Origin: Pseudomonas sp.
Lineage (GTDB): Bacteria; Pseudomonadota; Gammaproteobacteria; Pseudomonadales; Pseudomonadaceae
Length of the DNA: 64,000 nt
NCBI GenBank assembly: GCA_022448005.1
Contig: JAKUTK010000019.1
Location: 1-64,000, forward strand
Reading direction: 5' to 3'
Shown: one piece after another, positions 1-8,147 of the stretch
Layout of the letters: each line of letters starts with the position of its first letter
Position numbering within the stretch: position 1 is the first letter of the stretch
Notes under the pieces: generated by a model
Databases searched by the model: none
The model's input: only the letters and a program-made list of their open reading frames with translations
What the model was told of the DNA's origin: nothing
Made by a program: the position numbers and the translations under genes

Positions 1-288
1 CCGGGCGGGTTTATTATTTGTGGTACGTCGCGCCACGCTACCCCCGGATGCAGGGGCAAGACCTTTTGGTTCCTTTTGGGGTGACTGCCAAAAGGGACTC
101 GCCCAGCAGGGCGAAACCAAGCTCTCAGCCCACTCACCAATAAGCCTAACGCTGAACCTAAGCTGCGCCGCCTTTGAATCTATCCTTAAAAACCCTGAGC
201 CAATTCAACCCCCACCCCTTTCATCCAACCGTCACATTCATCTGTTTCCGTGCCCTCACGCACTGGCGCGCCGCGCCACGGAGACCCG
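1..288. other. Intergenic stretch at the window start
   Basis: No convincing coding frame covers this stretch; the only open frame on the plus strand has no ribosome-binding site and no recognisable content. It contains the hairpin-forming repeat at 61-117 and the ribosome-binding site of the next gene (GGAG just before 289). It may hold the 3' flank of a gene lying outside the window. Confidence 0.4.
61..117. repeat. Small hairpin-forming intergenic repeat
   Basis: CCTTTTGG (72-79) faces CCAAAAGG (88-95) across an 8-base loop, and GCCC (101-104) faces GGGC (109-112). From memory, very similar 'ccttttggttccttttgg...ccaaaaggga' segments recur between genes in many pseudomonad chromosomes. Only one copy is visible here, so the repeat status rests on recollection and not on this window. 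Confidence 0.35.
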
Positions 289-1203
289 ATGAAATCGCTG
301 CTGAAACTCCACACCCTTACCCTGCTCGGCCTCGCCTTCGCCGCTAACTTCGGCCTGCAGGTCTACCTGGCCACCGGCCAAATCAAAACCTGGGCCGAGA
401 TCAACTGGATGGACGTCGCCGGCGAAGGCGGCTCGGCGGTGCTCGCGCTGGTCTGGCTGATCATGCTGTTGCACAGCCGCCCGGCCGGTCGCGTGACCCG
501 GCTGCTGGCGCTGGGCCTGGCCTGCGTGTTCTTCTCCTGGTGGATGGACACCCTGGACGAATTCATCAAACTTCCTGAACTGGCGATCTGGGACAACTGG
601 CTGGAGACCGCGCCCATGCCCGTCGGCCTGTTGCTGCTGACCCTAGGCATCTACCACCTCAATCAGGAACAACGCGTCATCAGTCAGCAGATGAGCAAAC
701 GCGAGAAAGGCTTCCGCGAGCACCGCCTATTCGACAAGCTCACCCCATTAGGCGCTGCGGAATATCTGCGCCAGCAGGTGCAGCTGGCACTCGGTCACGC
801 CCAGGCGGAACAGCAGCCACTCTCGCTGGTGGTCGTGGACCTGGATGATTTCAACGCCATCAACCAGCGCTACGGCCAGGCCGAGGGCGATGCGGTCCTG
901 CAGGCCATGGCGCAGCTGCTGTTACTCAACCTGCGCAGTCAGGACCTGCTTTGCCGCTTGGCCGGAGATCGCTTCGTAGCGGTGTTGCCAAACACGGGTG
1001 AGACCCAGGCCCGAATGATCGCAGATGAACTGCAACAGGCCGTGGCCAGCCTGGCGCACAAAACCGCGCAGCACGGCGAACGGGTACACCTGCAGGCCAG
1101 CACCGGCACGGTGATGGCCTTCAACGAGGATGCCGACCAGCTGCTCAAGCGCCTCAACCTGAACTTGGCCAAAACCAAGCAGCAGCTTTCGCGCTGCGCC
1201 TGA
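289..1203 (+). CDS. Membrane protein with a degenerate GGDEF domain
   Basis: The protein is about 304 residues. The N-terminal half has roughly four hydrophobic segments, followed by a charged linker and a C-terminal GGDEF-type domain. The metal-binding stretch DLDDFNAINQRYG is close to the family pattern, but the signature at residues 225-229 is AGDRF in place of GG(D/E)EF. The usual acidic fourth residue is Arg, so diguanylate cyclase activity is doubtful and a regulatory or c-di-GMP/GTP-sensing role is possible. The start at 289 is chosen because GGAG lies just upstream and the translated protein begins with a hydrophobic leader; a longer in-frame start at 250 lacks such a site. The AraC-type regulator gene starts 10 bases downstream, so the two are probably cotranscribed. 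Confidence 0.85.
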   Translation: MKSLLKLHTLTLLGLAFAANFGLQVYLATGQIKTWAEINWMDVAGEGGSAVLALVWLIMLLHSRPAGRVTRLLALGLACVFFSWWMDTLDEFIKLPELAIWDNWLETAPMPVGLLLLTLGIYHLNQEQRVISQQMSKREKGFREHRLFDKLTPLGAAEYLRQQVQLALGHAQAEQQPLSLVVVDLDDFNAINQRYGQAEGDAVLQAMAQLLLLNLRSQDLLCRLAGDRFVAVLPNTGETQARMIADELQQAVASLAHKTAQHGERVHLQASTGTVMAFNEDADQLLKRLNLNLAKTKQQLSRCA

Positions 1204-1212
1204 GGAAGGGGC

Positions 1213-2238
1213 ATGACTCCCGGTTACGACTGCGATACACGTTTCATCTCGGCACATCACCAGCCGGCCGTGCTGATCGATCTGGCACTGTCACGCGGGA
1301 TCGACAACCACCAGCTACTGCGTGGTAGTGGGCTGTTCTATGAAGACGTCATCAGTGGCCAGGCACGGATCAGTCCTCTGCAGTTCCTGACCTTGATCGG
1401 AAACGCGCAGCGCTTGCTTGCGGCGGACGACAGCAGCTTTCTGTTCGGCCAGCGTTTGCTGCCTGGCCACTACGGCGAGGTCAGCCACGCGCTGACCCAT
1501 GCGTGCACGTTGCAGCAGGCGCTGGAACAACTGCAGCAATTTCGCGCCCTACTCAATCCGCTACTCACGCCCCGGCTGCTGCTCGACGAGCAGCAGGCCT
1601 ACCTGTATTGGACCGACAGTTGCGGCGCAGCTGATCAGCAGCAATTTCTCACCGAGGCCAGCCTGACCGCCGTGGTGGCGATGAGCAGACGCCTATCCGG
1701 CGAACGCTTGCCGTGGCGCTTCCACCTCGCCTATCCGCAACCGCGGCATATCGAACAGTACTGGGTGCACCTGGGCGAGCAGCTTACGTTTGCCAGTCAG
1801 CTGACCATGATGAGCCTGCCGCTGGAATATCTGCACAAGCCCTGGACTGGCGCCTCGGCCACCGCCGGACAGGTCGCGCAGCAGGCGAGTTGCGCGCAGC
1901 TGGAAAGTCTTGGCTGGCCTGGCAGCTTTATCGATCAGCTGTATGACTACCTGTATGCGAACATTCGCGAGCCGTTGAATATGGAGCGCGTCGCCCATGC
2001 TTTCGAGATGAGTCCCGCCTCGCTCAAGCGCAAACTGCACAAGCACGGCACCGGCTTTCAGGAGCAGCTGGATCAGGTGCGCAAACATGTAGCGCTGTAC
2101 CTGTACCAGATGAAGGGCTACAGCAATGACGAGGTTGCCAGCTACCTGCGCTTCAACGACACCACCAATTTCCGCCGTTCGTTCAAACGCTGGACCGGAC
2201 TAGCGCCCAGTAGCCTGCGCCAGCTATTCCAGAGCTGA
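1213..2238 (+). CDS. AraC-family transcriptional regulator (arabinose-binding-like N-terminus)
   Basis: A 341-residue protein with the layout of the Arabinose_bd plus HTH_18 class of AraC regulators. The N-terminal ~200 residues are the ligand-sensing region (typical phrases DDSSFLFGQRLLPGHYGE and THACTLQQALEQL). The last ~100 residues form the double helix-turn-helix, including MERVAHAFEMSPASLKRKL and a second helix pair ending in NFRRSFKRWTGLAPSSLR. These regulators act in the cytoplasm and often control a neighbouring catabolic gene, but here the only linked gene is the degenerate GGDEF protein upstream. The ligand cannot be predicted from sequence. Regulation of the GGDEF gene by this protein is an inference from proximity alone. 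Confidence 0.9.
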   Translation: MTPGYDCDTRFISAHHQPAVLIDLALSRGIDNHQLLRGSGLFYEDVISGQARISPLQFLTLIGNAQRLLAADDSSFLFGQRLLPGHYGEVSHALTHACTLQQALEQLQQFRALLNPLLTPRLLLDEQQAYLYWTDSCGAADQQQFLTEASLTAVVAMSRRLSGERLPWRFHLAYPQPRHIEQYWVHLGEQLTFASQLTMMSLPLEYLHKPWTGASATAGQVAQQASCAQLESLGWPGSFIDQLYDYLYANIREPLNMERVAHAFEMSPASLKRKLHKHGTGFQEQLDQVRKHVALYLYQMKGYSNDEVASYLRFNDTTNFRRSFKRWTGLAPSSLRQLFQS

Positions 2239-2277
2239 GCCGATCAGGCGTGTCGCCGCGCATTGCTTGTTGCCGAG

Positions 2278-2445
2278 TCATCTGTCTGATCGAAGTTCGG
2301 GATTGCCAACCTTCGCTTGGGTTGGCTGCGCTTCGTTCGCGTCGCGCTGAGGACTCAAGGTGGTCAACGCTCGACGCAACAATAGCGCTGCAATACCGGC
2401 AACGGCGAGAAAAGTGATTAACACCGGTATGGCTTGTTGGTTCAT
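2278..2445 (-). CDS. Possible small single-pass membrane protein (55 aa)
   Basis: Reading the minus strand from the ATG at 2445 gives a 55-residue protein starting MNQQAIPVLITFLAVAGIAA. It has one strong transmembrane segment (about residues 6-23), then an RR motif and a charged, polar tail ending at a TGA at 2278. GGTGAG lies about 8 bases before the start. The hydrophobic-then-charged organisation is typical of real small membrane proteins and unlike a random frame. It overlaps no other convincing gene and is convergent with the AraC gene. Function is unknown. Confidence 0.5.
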   Translation of the reverse strand: MNQQAIPVLITFLAVAGIAALLLRRALTTLSPQRDANEAQPTQAKVGNPELRSDR

Positions 2446-2655
2446 GCGTCTGGCTCACCCGTAGTAAAGCTTCGCGGCCGCGATAGCGTTTTGATACTAC
2501 CGGCGATTTTGCGCGAATGCCATTGCCGCAATGGTCCTGATGATCAAGGTAAAGGGGGCATTCTCGGACAAACGGTAGGACCAAACCGGTATCTGGCGAG
2601 TCGTAACTGCATCGTTACGCCTAATAATTCGAGATACCTGAGGGAGCCGATTCAG

Positions 2656-2823
2656 ATGCATCGGGATTACACCAGGCAATACCATCAACTGCGTACCCAC
2701 ATCGAACGGATGCTCGACAACGGCGCAGTGATTGCTGAACGAGCGCCGCTGACGATCAGACGAGGGAATCAGGTTTATCAAGTTGCTTGCGGAATGCTGA
2801 TCAGCGAGCAAAGCGCCCGCTGA
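2656..2823 (+). CDS. Small hypothetical protein (55 aa)
   Basis: The ATG at 2656 is preceded by AGGGAG at a suitable distance and opens a 55-residue frame beginning MHRDYTRQYHQLRTHIERML. It is basic and mostly helical in appearance, with no signal peptide or membrane segment. The same frame extends upstream to 2434, but the extra residues look non-coding, so the shorter start is preferred. It lies between the AraC gene and the convergent D-lactate dehydrogenase gene. I do not recognise the family. Confidence 0.45.
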   Translation: MHRDYTRQYHQLRTHIERMLDNGAVIAERAPLTIRRGNQVYQVACGMLISEQSAR

Positions 2824-2874
2824 TACATAACCGTTATCGCCAGCAGCCCAGGCTGCCAAAGTGAACCGGGAAGG

Positions 2875-3876
2875 TCATACCACCTTGTCGACGGTCACTC
2901 GGTGCAGGGCTTCGCTCCCCTGCTCGAAGGCGCTGATATTGGCCAGTGTGGTCTCGGCAATATTGGTCAGCGCCTCAGCGGTAAAGAACGCTTGATGGCC
3001 CGTGATCAACACATTGGGAAAGGTCGTCAGGCGCATGAACTGGTCGTCACTGATGACCCGCTGTGACAGGTCCTGGAAGAACAGGTTTTCCTCTTCTTCG
3101 TACACATCCAGGCCCAGGCGACCAATCTTTCCGCTCTTCAGGCCCTCGATCACCGCGCGGGTATCGACCACGCGGCCCCGCCCCGTGTTGACCAGCATCA
3201 CACTCTGCTTCATCTGAGCGATTGCAGCGTCGTCGATCAGGTGGTGGGTTTCGGGTGTCAGTGGGCAGTGCAGCGAAATGATGTCCGCTTCCTCGAACAG
3301 CTGTTCCAGCGGCACGTAACGGACGAACGCCTTCGCATCGGCGCTGGGAGAAGGATCATGGGCCAGTACCCTGCAGCCGAAGCCATGCATGATGTCAGCG
3401 AAGATAAGACCGATTTTCCCCGTGCCTATGACGCCGACCGTCTTGCCGTATAAGTCGAAGCCCAGCAGGCCATCGAGAGCAAAATTGCCCTCGCGGACGC
3501 GGTTATAGGCCCGAAAAGTCATTCGGTTGAGGCTCAGGATGAGCGCCACCGCATGTTCGGCCACCGCATGCGGCGAGTAGGCCGGCACGCGCACCACGGT
3601 CATGCCTAGCCGCTCTGCCTCCGGAAGATCGACATTGTTGACGCCGGCCGAGCGCAGGGCGATCAGCCTGGTGCCTTTGGCGTGCAGAAGCTGCAGCACC
3701 TCGCGGTCAAGCTTGTCATTTACGAACACACAGACACCGCTGAACCCTGAAGCCAACGCTGCCGTTGCAACAGTCAACCGAGCATCCAGGTAGACCAGCT
3801 GGTGCTGGTGCGCCTGGTTGGCCTGATCGAGAAAAGTGCGGTCGTAGGGTTTGGTACTGAAAACGGCGATGCGCAT
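2875..3876 (-). CDS. ldhA: D-lactate dehydrogenase (NAD-dependent 2-hydroxyacid dehydrogenase)
   Basis: A 333-residue member of the D-isomer-specific 2-hydroxyacid dehydrogenase family, most like fermentative D-lactate dehydrogenases that interconvert pyruvate and D-lactate with NADH. The N-terminal catalytic domain begins MRIAVFSTKPYD. The nucleotide-binding domain carries GKTVGVIGTGKIG. The catalytic Arg is in the NTGRG motif, a Glu lies in the LDVYEEEE region, and the active-site His is in LITGHQAFFT. The start at 3876 follows a strong GAGGAGG site; an upstream in-frame ATG at 3912 adds 12 unlikely residues. The gene lies 123 bases downstream of the Tat-signal subunit gene on the same strand and could be cotranscribed with it, although its chemistry is separate. 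Confidence 0.9.
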   Translation of the reverse strand: MRIAVFSTKPYDRTFLDQANQAHQHQLVYLDARLTVATAALASGFSGVCVFVNDKLDREVLQLLHAKGTRLIALRSAGVNNVDLPEAERLGMTVVRVPAYSPHAVAEHAVALILSLNRMTFRAYNRVREGNFALDGLLGFDLYGKTVGVIGTGKIGLIFADIMHGFGCRVLAHDPSPSADAKAFVRYVPLEQLFEEADIISLHCPLTPETHHLIDDAAIAQMKQSVMLVNTGRGRVVDTRAVIEGLKSGKIGRLGLDVYEEEENLFFQDLSQRVISDDQFMRLTTFPNVLITGHQAFFTAEALTNIAETTLANISAFEQGSEALHRVTVDKVV

Positions 3877-3999
3877 GGACTGGCCTCCTCGCGAGACGGG
3901 ATGAGCGGGCAACGTTACCCGTCACTTGATCTACCGAATGAGGCTGCAAAGGCAATCGCCCTCACCGTTTCACCGAGACAGGCGCAGGCCTGTATGACC

Positions 4000-4419
4000 T
4001 CACGCCAGCCCGTCGAACCGGGCATAAGGATTGCTGCACGGCAACCGGTAGCCAACAAAGCTGACCTTGGGATTGGTCTTGTTCTGCTGTCGCAGGTAAT
4101 CAGTCGAAACCATGAAGTCCGTCAGTAGCCGGCGCTCGAAATTATCGACTCGCAGATCAGTGTAGGGCGTCCCTACACCGGTTTCCTGGCGAATTTTGTA
4201 CAGCCCCATCAATGCGGTCAGTTTCTCCGAGCCGTAGTGGTTAGCCATCGCATCGACGAATTTGCGCTGGTCCTCCGGATCCATCTGAAAAGCGCCCACC
4301 AGCCGTTGCAGCAGCTGAGGGACGAAGACCTGGCGGTCCTCGTAGACCCAGGCGCCTGAGCCGACCGCCACCAAACCAAGCGCGGCGGCAGATGAAACCA
4401 ACAACGTACGACGTTTCAT
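4000..4419 (-). CDS. Tat-signal small subunit paired with GMC dehydrogenase
   Basis: A 139-residue protein with a twin-arginine-type leader (MKRRTLLVSSAAALGLVAVG) followed by about 115 residues without further membrane segments. Size, leader and position immediately downstream of a GMC flavoprotein resemble the small (gamma) subunit of FAD-dependent glucose or sorbitol dehydrogenases and gluconate dehydrogenase. That subunit carries the large subunit through the Tat pathway. The gene starts 8 bases after the GMC stop codon, with AAGGA as ribosome-binding site, which argues for a complex. The subunit assignment is inference from context and architecture; direct family recognition is weak. No cytochrome c subunit gene is adjacent. 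Confidence 0.65.
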   Translation of the reverse strand: MKRRTLLVSSAAALGLVAVGSGAWVYEDRQVFVPQLLQRLVGAFQMDPEDQRKFVDAMANHYGSEKLTALMGLYKIRQETGVGTPYTDLRVDNFERRLLTDFMVSTDYLRQQNKTNPKVSFVGYRLPCSNPYARFDGLA

Positions 4420-4427
4420 GGCAGTCC

Positions 4428-5930
4428 TTAGCTAAAGAGCAGGTCGGCAGCACGGATGGACAAGGCGGCAGCCGTCAGGCTGGGATTCGCCGGCGAGCAG
4501 CTCGGGTAGGTCGCGGTACCGACCACAACAAGGTTGCGCATCTTGTGATGCAGCATATGGCTGTCTACCACCGAACCGTCATCGGCCTGCCCCATGCGCA
4601 GCGTGCCCTGTACATGCGACTCGGTGAGACGCCACTCCCTGAAGTTGATCGACTCCACCGGCAGCGGCGCGAGCAGTTTTTCCAGGCTGTCCAGACCGTA
4701 CTGAACCCCCTTCATGCCGTAATCCGACTCGCCCCGGTAATCAATGATCGCCTGCCCGGTCTGCGGGTCGATGACGACCCGGTTCTCCACGCTGGGCAGG
4801 TCTTCGCTGACCAGCATCAACGGCAGCGTCTGGTTCCAACGTCCAATTTCCGGCCGCAGCCCATAGGGCCAGCGATTCTCGAAGTAGACCAGACACGCCG
4901 AATGCTCCTTGCGGAAGTCCCCGTCGTACAGCGCGTAATTGAGGCCGGTGGTGATGGTGCTGCCATCGAAGTTGCCCAGCCCATCGAGATAGACCTCGAC
5001 GTTGGCGCCAACCTGCTCGTGCAGGCCCATGCCGGTTTCGCCAAAGTCGATATCCGAACGCAGCAGAATCGCCGGGCTTTGAATGGCATTAGCGCCCAGT
5101 ACGAAGAGGTCACCAAATACTTTGGACTCCTGCCCTTCGGAGCGGATCGTCACGCCCTTGATGGTGTTGCCCTGATATTCGAGCGTGCGCACTTCGGTCT
5201 TCAAGCACACGTCCACCTTAGGATGGCTATAGAGCTCGGCCAGACCATTCTGCGCGGTGAACTTGGCATTCATCGGGCAGAGGTTACAGGTGGCATTGGC
5301 ACAGCAAACACCACGGGTGCCGGTGGCGACCCGAGCGCGCCCGGTCGGCATGATGAAATGATGGTCGGGCATGGCCTCCTTCATCAGCATGTCGATGGAG
5401 GAGCCTTTGTGCGGCGGTTGAGGGAAAGGCTGGCTGCGTGGAAGCACGCGGGTCATGTCAGGGTCGCCAGCGATCGACATGATTTGCTCGGCCTGGCAGT
5501 AATAAGGCTCAAGCTCGGCATAGCTCAGCGGCCAGTCGTTACCAACACCGTAGCGCGTCCGAATGGCGAAATCGCTGGGATGCAAACGAGGCGTCTGCGA
5601 ATACCAGCAATTCATTCCACCGCCCAAGGCTATGGTGGTGTTCCAAGGCTTCTCGCCGCGATTGTTGTAGGTGGACTCGGGCTTGATAGCCGAACTGCTC
5701 TGAGTCTGGATCTGCCAATCCCAGGGATGGAAGTCGCCCCACTCGATGATCAATGCCCGACCGGTGAGGTGCTTCAAGGCTTCGGTGAGGAAGAAGCTCG
5801 AACCGAAACCAGACCCGATCACAACCAACTCATAGTGTTCTTCGTTGATGTCCTTTGCGCTTACCCGGTTGATCTCCACGACCGATTCCCTTACTGCTGT
5901 AGCCTCGTCGAAACCAAGCTGTCCAATCAT
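4428..5930 (-). CDS. GMC-family FAD-dependent oxidoreductase with Cys-cluster motif
   Basis: A roughly 500-residue GMC oxidoreductase. The FAD-binding ELVVIGSGFGSSFF motif lies near the N-terminus, and the C-terminus has HVQGTLRMG (catalytic His region) and ANPSLTAAALSIRAADLL. A segment near residue 215 reads GVCCANATCNLCP. This CC-x4-C-x2-CP pattern resembles the 3Fe-4S ligand set of bacterial FAD-glucose and sorbitol dehydrogenase large subunits, suggesting an intramolecular electron relay. It has no signal peptide; export could occur by pairing with the Tat-signal protein encoded just downstream. The substrate is probably a sugar, polyol or aldonate, but the sequence does not decide this. 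The ATG at 5930 has a poor ribosome-binding site; a GTG at 5879 has AAGGGA seven bases upstream and may be the true start. Confidence 0.85.
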   Translation of the reverse strand: MIGQLGFDEATAVRESVVEINRVSAKDINEEHYELVVIGSGFGSSFFLTEALKHLTGRALIIEWGDFHPWDWQIQTQSSSAIKPESTYNNRGEKPWNTTIALGGGMNCWYSQTPRLHPSDFAIRTRYGVGNDWPLSYAELEPYYCQAEQIMSIAGDPDMTRVLPRSQPFPQPPHKGSSIDMLMKEAMPDHHFIMPTGRARVATGTRGVCCANATCNLCPMNAKFTAQNGLAELYSHPKVDVCLKTEVRTLEYQGNTIKGVTIRSEGQESKVFGDLFVLGANAIQSPAILLRSDIDFGETGMGLHEQVGANVEVYLDGLGNFDGSTITTGLNYALYDGDFRKEHSACLVYFENRWPYGLRPEIGRWNQTLPLMLVSEDLPSVENRVVIDPQTGQAIIDYRGESDYGMKGVQYGLDSLEKLLAPLPVESINFREWRLTESHVQGTLRMGQADDGSVVDSHMLHHKMRNLVVVGTATYPSCSPANPSLTAAALSIRAADLLFS

Positions 5931-6076
5931 CTACACGTCAGCAGTGTCCCGCTGCGCAGCGCATGTCACATGCTTAAACCCGGCGTATCGCTAAGGCACG
6001 CTCTGGGAAGCCAGTTCTACGTGACCTTTGAAACGAAGCGGAGTTCCAGTCAGCTAAAACCCTTGCACGCGTAGGG

Positions 6077-6724
6077 CTAGTCATCCAGCCCTTCCGATAG
6101 CCATTTTCGTACCCTGCGCCGGTCACGCCAGGAGGTCAGCTGATGGGTGAACGGGCTCTCCGGCACCAGACGGCATTCAGGATTGGTGAGGTCGCCCAGC
6201 TTGAAGCGGCGCAACACACCCAGCGGGTGGCGCTCTGGCCCGTAAAACGCCACCGCACGGATTTCCAAGCAGTGGAATTGCCAGTCACCCACTGGTTGAT
6301 GGCCTTGAAGCTCGATGCCGTTGAGCTCGGCGACCCGCCGCAACATGCCCTGGAAGGTGCCGACGTGAATAAAATCGCCACTGCTTAACGGCCCCTGGTG
6401 GGTGGTCTGGTGAATGGCGAGATCCGGCGGGACATCATCTTCCATGCTCTGGCGGATGTCAGTGATATCCACTTCCAAAGGCCCACGTGACGTCACTATC
6501 GAGACCACGAGCTGATTGATGAACATCGGCTCGGCACTCATGTTCGAGATGATGCAAAGCGAGCCGAGGCCCTTGCCTGCGCCTCGATTGATAAGCAGGC
6601 TCGGCTGACGCTGGCGTCTGAAGTTTCGCAAGAGCAAATGCGCATAAAACATCCACACCAAAAGCGTGCTCAAGGAGATCACCAGGGAAACGAGCTGCTG
6701 GTTCTTCATTAACCAATCGATCAT
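6077..6724 (-). CDS. Orphan single-pass membrane protein
   Basis: About 215 residues from the ATG at 6724, which has GAGG nine bases upstream; the same frame continues to 6889 but that extension looks untranslated. One transmembrane helix (about residues 8-30, LVSLVISLSTLLVWMFYAH) is followed by an RNFRRQRQ stop-transfer patch and a soluble domain of about 170 residues. The soluble domain contains repeated beta-type stretches (ISNMSAEPMFINQLVVSIV and similar). With positive charge after the helix, the soluble part is probably cytoplasmic. I do not recognise the family. It is divergent from the small acidic secreted protein at 6890. Confidence 0.7.
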   Translation of the reverse strand: MIDWLMKNQQLVSLVISLSTLLVWMFYAHLLLRNFRRQRQPSLLINRGAGKGLGSLCIISNMSAEPMFINQLVVSIVTSRGPLEVDITDIRQSMEDDVPPDLAIHQTTHQGPLSSGDFIHVGTFQGMLRRVAELNGIELQGHQPVGDWQFHCLEIRAVAFYGPERHPLGVLRRFKLGDLTNPECRLVPESPFTHQLTSWRDRRRVRKWLSEGLDD

Positions 6725-6889
6725 GTAGCGCCTCGGTAAGTGATTCCCCAGCTGAGACAGTCCAAACCCAGCTGGGTGCCCCCGCGGTAAGCACGGGTCA
6801 ATGCGGGGCCCGTCCAGCGGCAGATACGAACGAACGCCAGCCGCTGCAGGTCCGAAACATGGAGCCCGCCAACAGTCGAGGGAAATCAA

Positions 6890-7150
6890 ATGAAAAGCTT
6901 GAACATCGCTTCGTCAGTGTTACTGGCCCTGCTAGCAACGGCCGCGTCGGCCAATCAGGAACCGACCGAGCATGAGCCGGCCGACAGCAACAGCCAGGCC
7001 CAGCAGGACCTCAACAACGAGGCAAGCGCGCACGGCTACCAGAACCCTACCGGAGAAGATCCGAACCCACGTCTGACCGAAGACACGATCGAAAATGCTC
7101 ACGGAGACGACGAGCGCGTAGATGACGAAGAGGATTCTCAGGAACGCTGA
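6890..7150 (+). CDS. Small secreted acidic protein (86 aa)
   Basis: A clear Sec signal peptide (MKSLNIASSVLLALLATAASA) with a predicted cut after ASA precedes about 65 residues that are very rich in Asp, Glu, Asn and Gln and nearly free of hydrophobic residues. The mature part is probably disordered and periplasmic, with possible metal- or cation-binding by its acidic tail (VDDEEDSQER). GAGGG precedes the ATG at a good distance. It is divergently oriented from the membrane protein at 6077-6724, with room for a promoter inside the long false N-terminal extension of that frame. No family is recognised. Confidence 0.7.
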   Translation: MKSLNIASSVLLALLATAASANQEPTEHEPADSNSQAQQDLNNEASAHGYQNPTGEDPNPRLTEDTIENAHGDDERVDDEEDSQER

Positions 7151-7346
7151 TCGACGATTTGCGCCGCCATTCGCAATCGCTGATCACCGTCAGCCTGGCT
7201 ATCACCGGCCTCTGCACCGGCCGTCTCGGCGTACGAGCCAAGCAGCAGGAAGCTGCAGCTAGGTTCGGAGGCGCCTCCGAAGTGCATGACTACTTTCGGC
7301 TTGAGCCGCAGCCGGGCGGCCACGGGCAGGTTAGTAAAGCAGACGG

Positions 7347-7892
7347 CTAGTCGACAGCACGCCTGAGCGTGAAAGCGCCCCGCAGCTCCCCAAGCTTGAA
7401 GTCCAGAGCTTCGTCATCGGGGTAATACTGGTCAATCAGCGCCGTCAGCTCGGGTTTGATCGAACCACCATGACAGGCCAGACACGCCTCGCCAGTGGGA
7501 ATGGCCTTCATCAGTCTAAACTCGCCGTCCACCACCTCAGCATGCGACATGCTTTGCAGCGGCTCACCTTCCGCTGCGCGCCGTTGGAACTGCTCGAGCA
7601 CGGCGCGCTCCCAGGGATCGGGCGCATTGTCCTGGTTACGCAGTTTCAGTGCCGTGCGACCCACCCGCCACGGCGCCTCGCTATGCTCGGCAGTTATCTG
7701 CGGCGCCAATTGCTGACAGGCCTGCACCGCCTGTTGCGGCCCGCCACTTTTCACCGCCGACTTCACAGTGGCCATCAGCTGCTGCTGGAACGGAGGAATG
7801 AGCGCCATCCCCTCCTTGACCAACGGATCCAGGGGCTCAGCCTGGGCGGACAAGCTCAACGCCAAACAGCTCAAGGGCAACAGATAGCGCAT
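7347..7892 (-). CDS. Periplasmic mono-heme DUF3365 (Tll0287-like) protein
   Basis: A 181-residue protein with a Sec signal peptide (cut near AQAEP) and one c-type heme motif CLACH near residue 137. The spacing, the preceding RLMKAIPTGEACLACHGG stretch and the C-terminal LRGAFTLRR fit the DUF3365/Tll0287-like family, whose members resemble heme-based sensor or redox domains. It should be matured by the Ccm system and reside in the periplasm. Neighbours give no partner: it is convergent with the acidic protein gene and downstream of the OsmC gene on the same strand, with a 255-base gap. An electron-transfer or sensing role is inference. Confidence 0.85.
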   Translation of the reverse strand: MRYLLPLSCLALSLSAQAEPLDPLVKEGMALIPPFQQQLMATVKSAVKSGGPQQAVQACQQLAPQITAEHSEAPWRVGRTALKLRNQDNAPDPWERAVLEQFQRRAAEGEPLQSMSHAEVVDGEFRLMKAIPTGEACLACHGGSIKPELTALIDQYYPDDEALDFKLGELRGAFTLRRAVD

Positions 7893-8147
7893 AAAAAACT
7901 CCTAGCCGGCCTAGCGGCCGAACGCGACGAATGAAATCCAAATTCAACAGGGCCGGCGATCATCGAACCGTCCTGGGGCCAGGCAGCTGCGGCGCTGCCA
8001 CGGAATTCCTATGTGCTGCCGCACGGGGCGCGCGCGCCAGCACCGGAACAGCCTATGTATTTAACCGTCCAGCCCACTACGCCGTAGCGCTTCAGCGCCC
8101 TCCGCGCGCAGCTGCCCTTTGCTTTAGCGGATATTCGGATTCAGTAC

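Noticed and set aside
4392-6074. 560-residue plus-strand open frame
   Set aside because: It is antisense to the GMC oxidoreductase gene, has no ribosome-binding site, and reads as the complement-strand shadow of a GC-rich gene.
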